From the NCBI GenBank assembly GCA_900319255.1, contig ONNU01000133.1:1-23870 (forward strand): a DNA stretch of 23,870 bases, written 5' to 3'. Position numbers and translations under genes: made by a program. Each line of letters opens with the position of its first letter. Positions within the stretch are counted from its first letter, which is position 1. Source of the DNA: an uncultured Eubacteriales bacterium. Its GTDB lineage: Bacteria > Bacillota > Clostridia > Oscillospirales > Acutalibacteraceae. Under the pieces are notes generated by a model. That model saw only the letters and a list, made by a program, of their open reading frames with translations. It did no database searches and was not told the DNA's origin. This document shows positions 23,732 to 23,870 of the stretch, piece by piece.

Positions 23732-23786
23732 GTGTATTGGAGTTTATAGTTTATAGTTTTTAATGATTAATGGTTTCCTAAAATTT

Positions 23787-23870
23787 GGAATTGTTTTGAA
23801 TTAGGAATTATTTTGAATTAGGAATTAGGAGTGAGGAATTAGGAATTGTAAAGAAGACTGTGAAGCATGG
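23787..23870 (-). repeat. Inverted copy of the MITE-fragment/AT-rich composite, cut by the window end
   Basis: Its reverse complement equals 17719-17817 over 84 bases apart from one missing 17-bp unit (two instead of three). It reads from 'ccatgcttcacagtcttc' into the attcctaattc repeats. The MITE terminus should lie just beyond base 23870. The 23732-23786 stretch beside it is AT-rich with a duplicated 'agtttat' motif. Confidence 0.8.

Overview
The window looks like chromosome from a low-to-moderate GC Gram-positive Firmicute, most likely a gut or rumen Ruminococcus-like clostridium (Oscillospiraceae). This is an inference from gene content: several Ser/Glu-rich lipoproteins, a large BspA-like leucine-rich-repeat/Big_2 surface protein, a YARHG lipoprotein, a surface type I pullulanase with a starch-binding module, strong AGGAGG-type ribosome binding sites and TTGACA/TATAAT promoters. 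No rRNA, tRNA, CRISPR array, prophage or transposase gene was seen.

Layout. 1-2400: a regulator with a degenerate receiver and a winged-helix/BTAD-like C-terminus, followed by repeats. 2.4-7.9 kb: a Big_2 + YARHG lipoprotein (+), an Amidase_3 lipoprotein (-) and a PMCA-type calcium ATPase (+). 7.9-11 kb: an XRE-type regulator (-), divergent from a membrane Ser/Thr kinase (+), then a Ser/Glu-rich lipoprotein (+). 11-14 kb: the 973-residue LRR_5/Big_2 surface protein (-). 14.5-16.4 kb: leuB and a DUF6935-like gene (+). 16.5-17.5 kb: a GNAT acetyltransferase (+). 18.0-21.3 kb: the pullulanase (+). 21.5-23.6 kb: ptsH-ptsI (-), encoding the general phosphotransferase proteins HPr and Enzyme I. Most genes are single transcription units with their own promoter and hairpin terminator; only ptsH-ptsI and probably leuB-DUF6935 look co-transcribed. 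The common theme is the cell envelope (six exported or membrane proteins) and carbohydrate use (pullulanase, PTS).

The most unusual content is intergenic. (1) A MITE-like family with the 17-bp terminal inverted repeat CCTGAATCCGTGAAACT is present in about eight full, short or truncated copies, all between genes. One copy fills the kinase/XRE divergent promoter region and one forms most of the 5' UTR of a lipoprotein gene. (2) A modular repeat of about 140-170 bp, consisting of a conserved core plus an exchangeable GC-rich hairpin, occurs in two clusters of opposite orientation; GC palindromes of the same kind sit just upstream of the -35 boxes of three genes. (3) A composite MITE-fragment/AT-rich tandem repeat occurs in inverted orientation on both sides of the pullulanase-ptsI-ptsH segment. 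(4) The pullulanase start region has a TTG start, a short upstream reading frame that ends on its ribosome binding site, and a second strong internal start just after the signal-peptide core.
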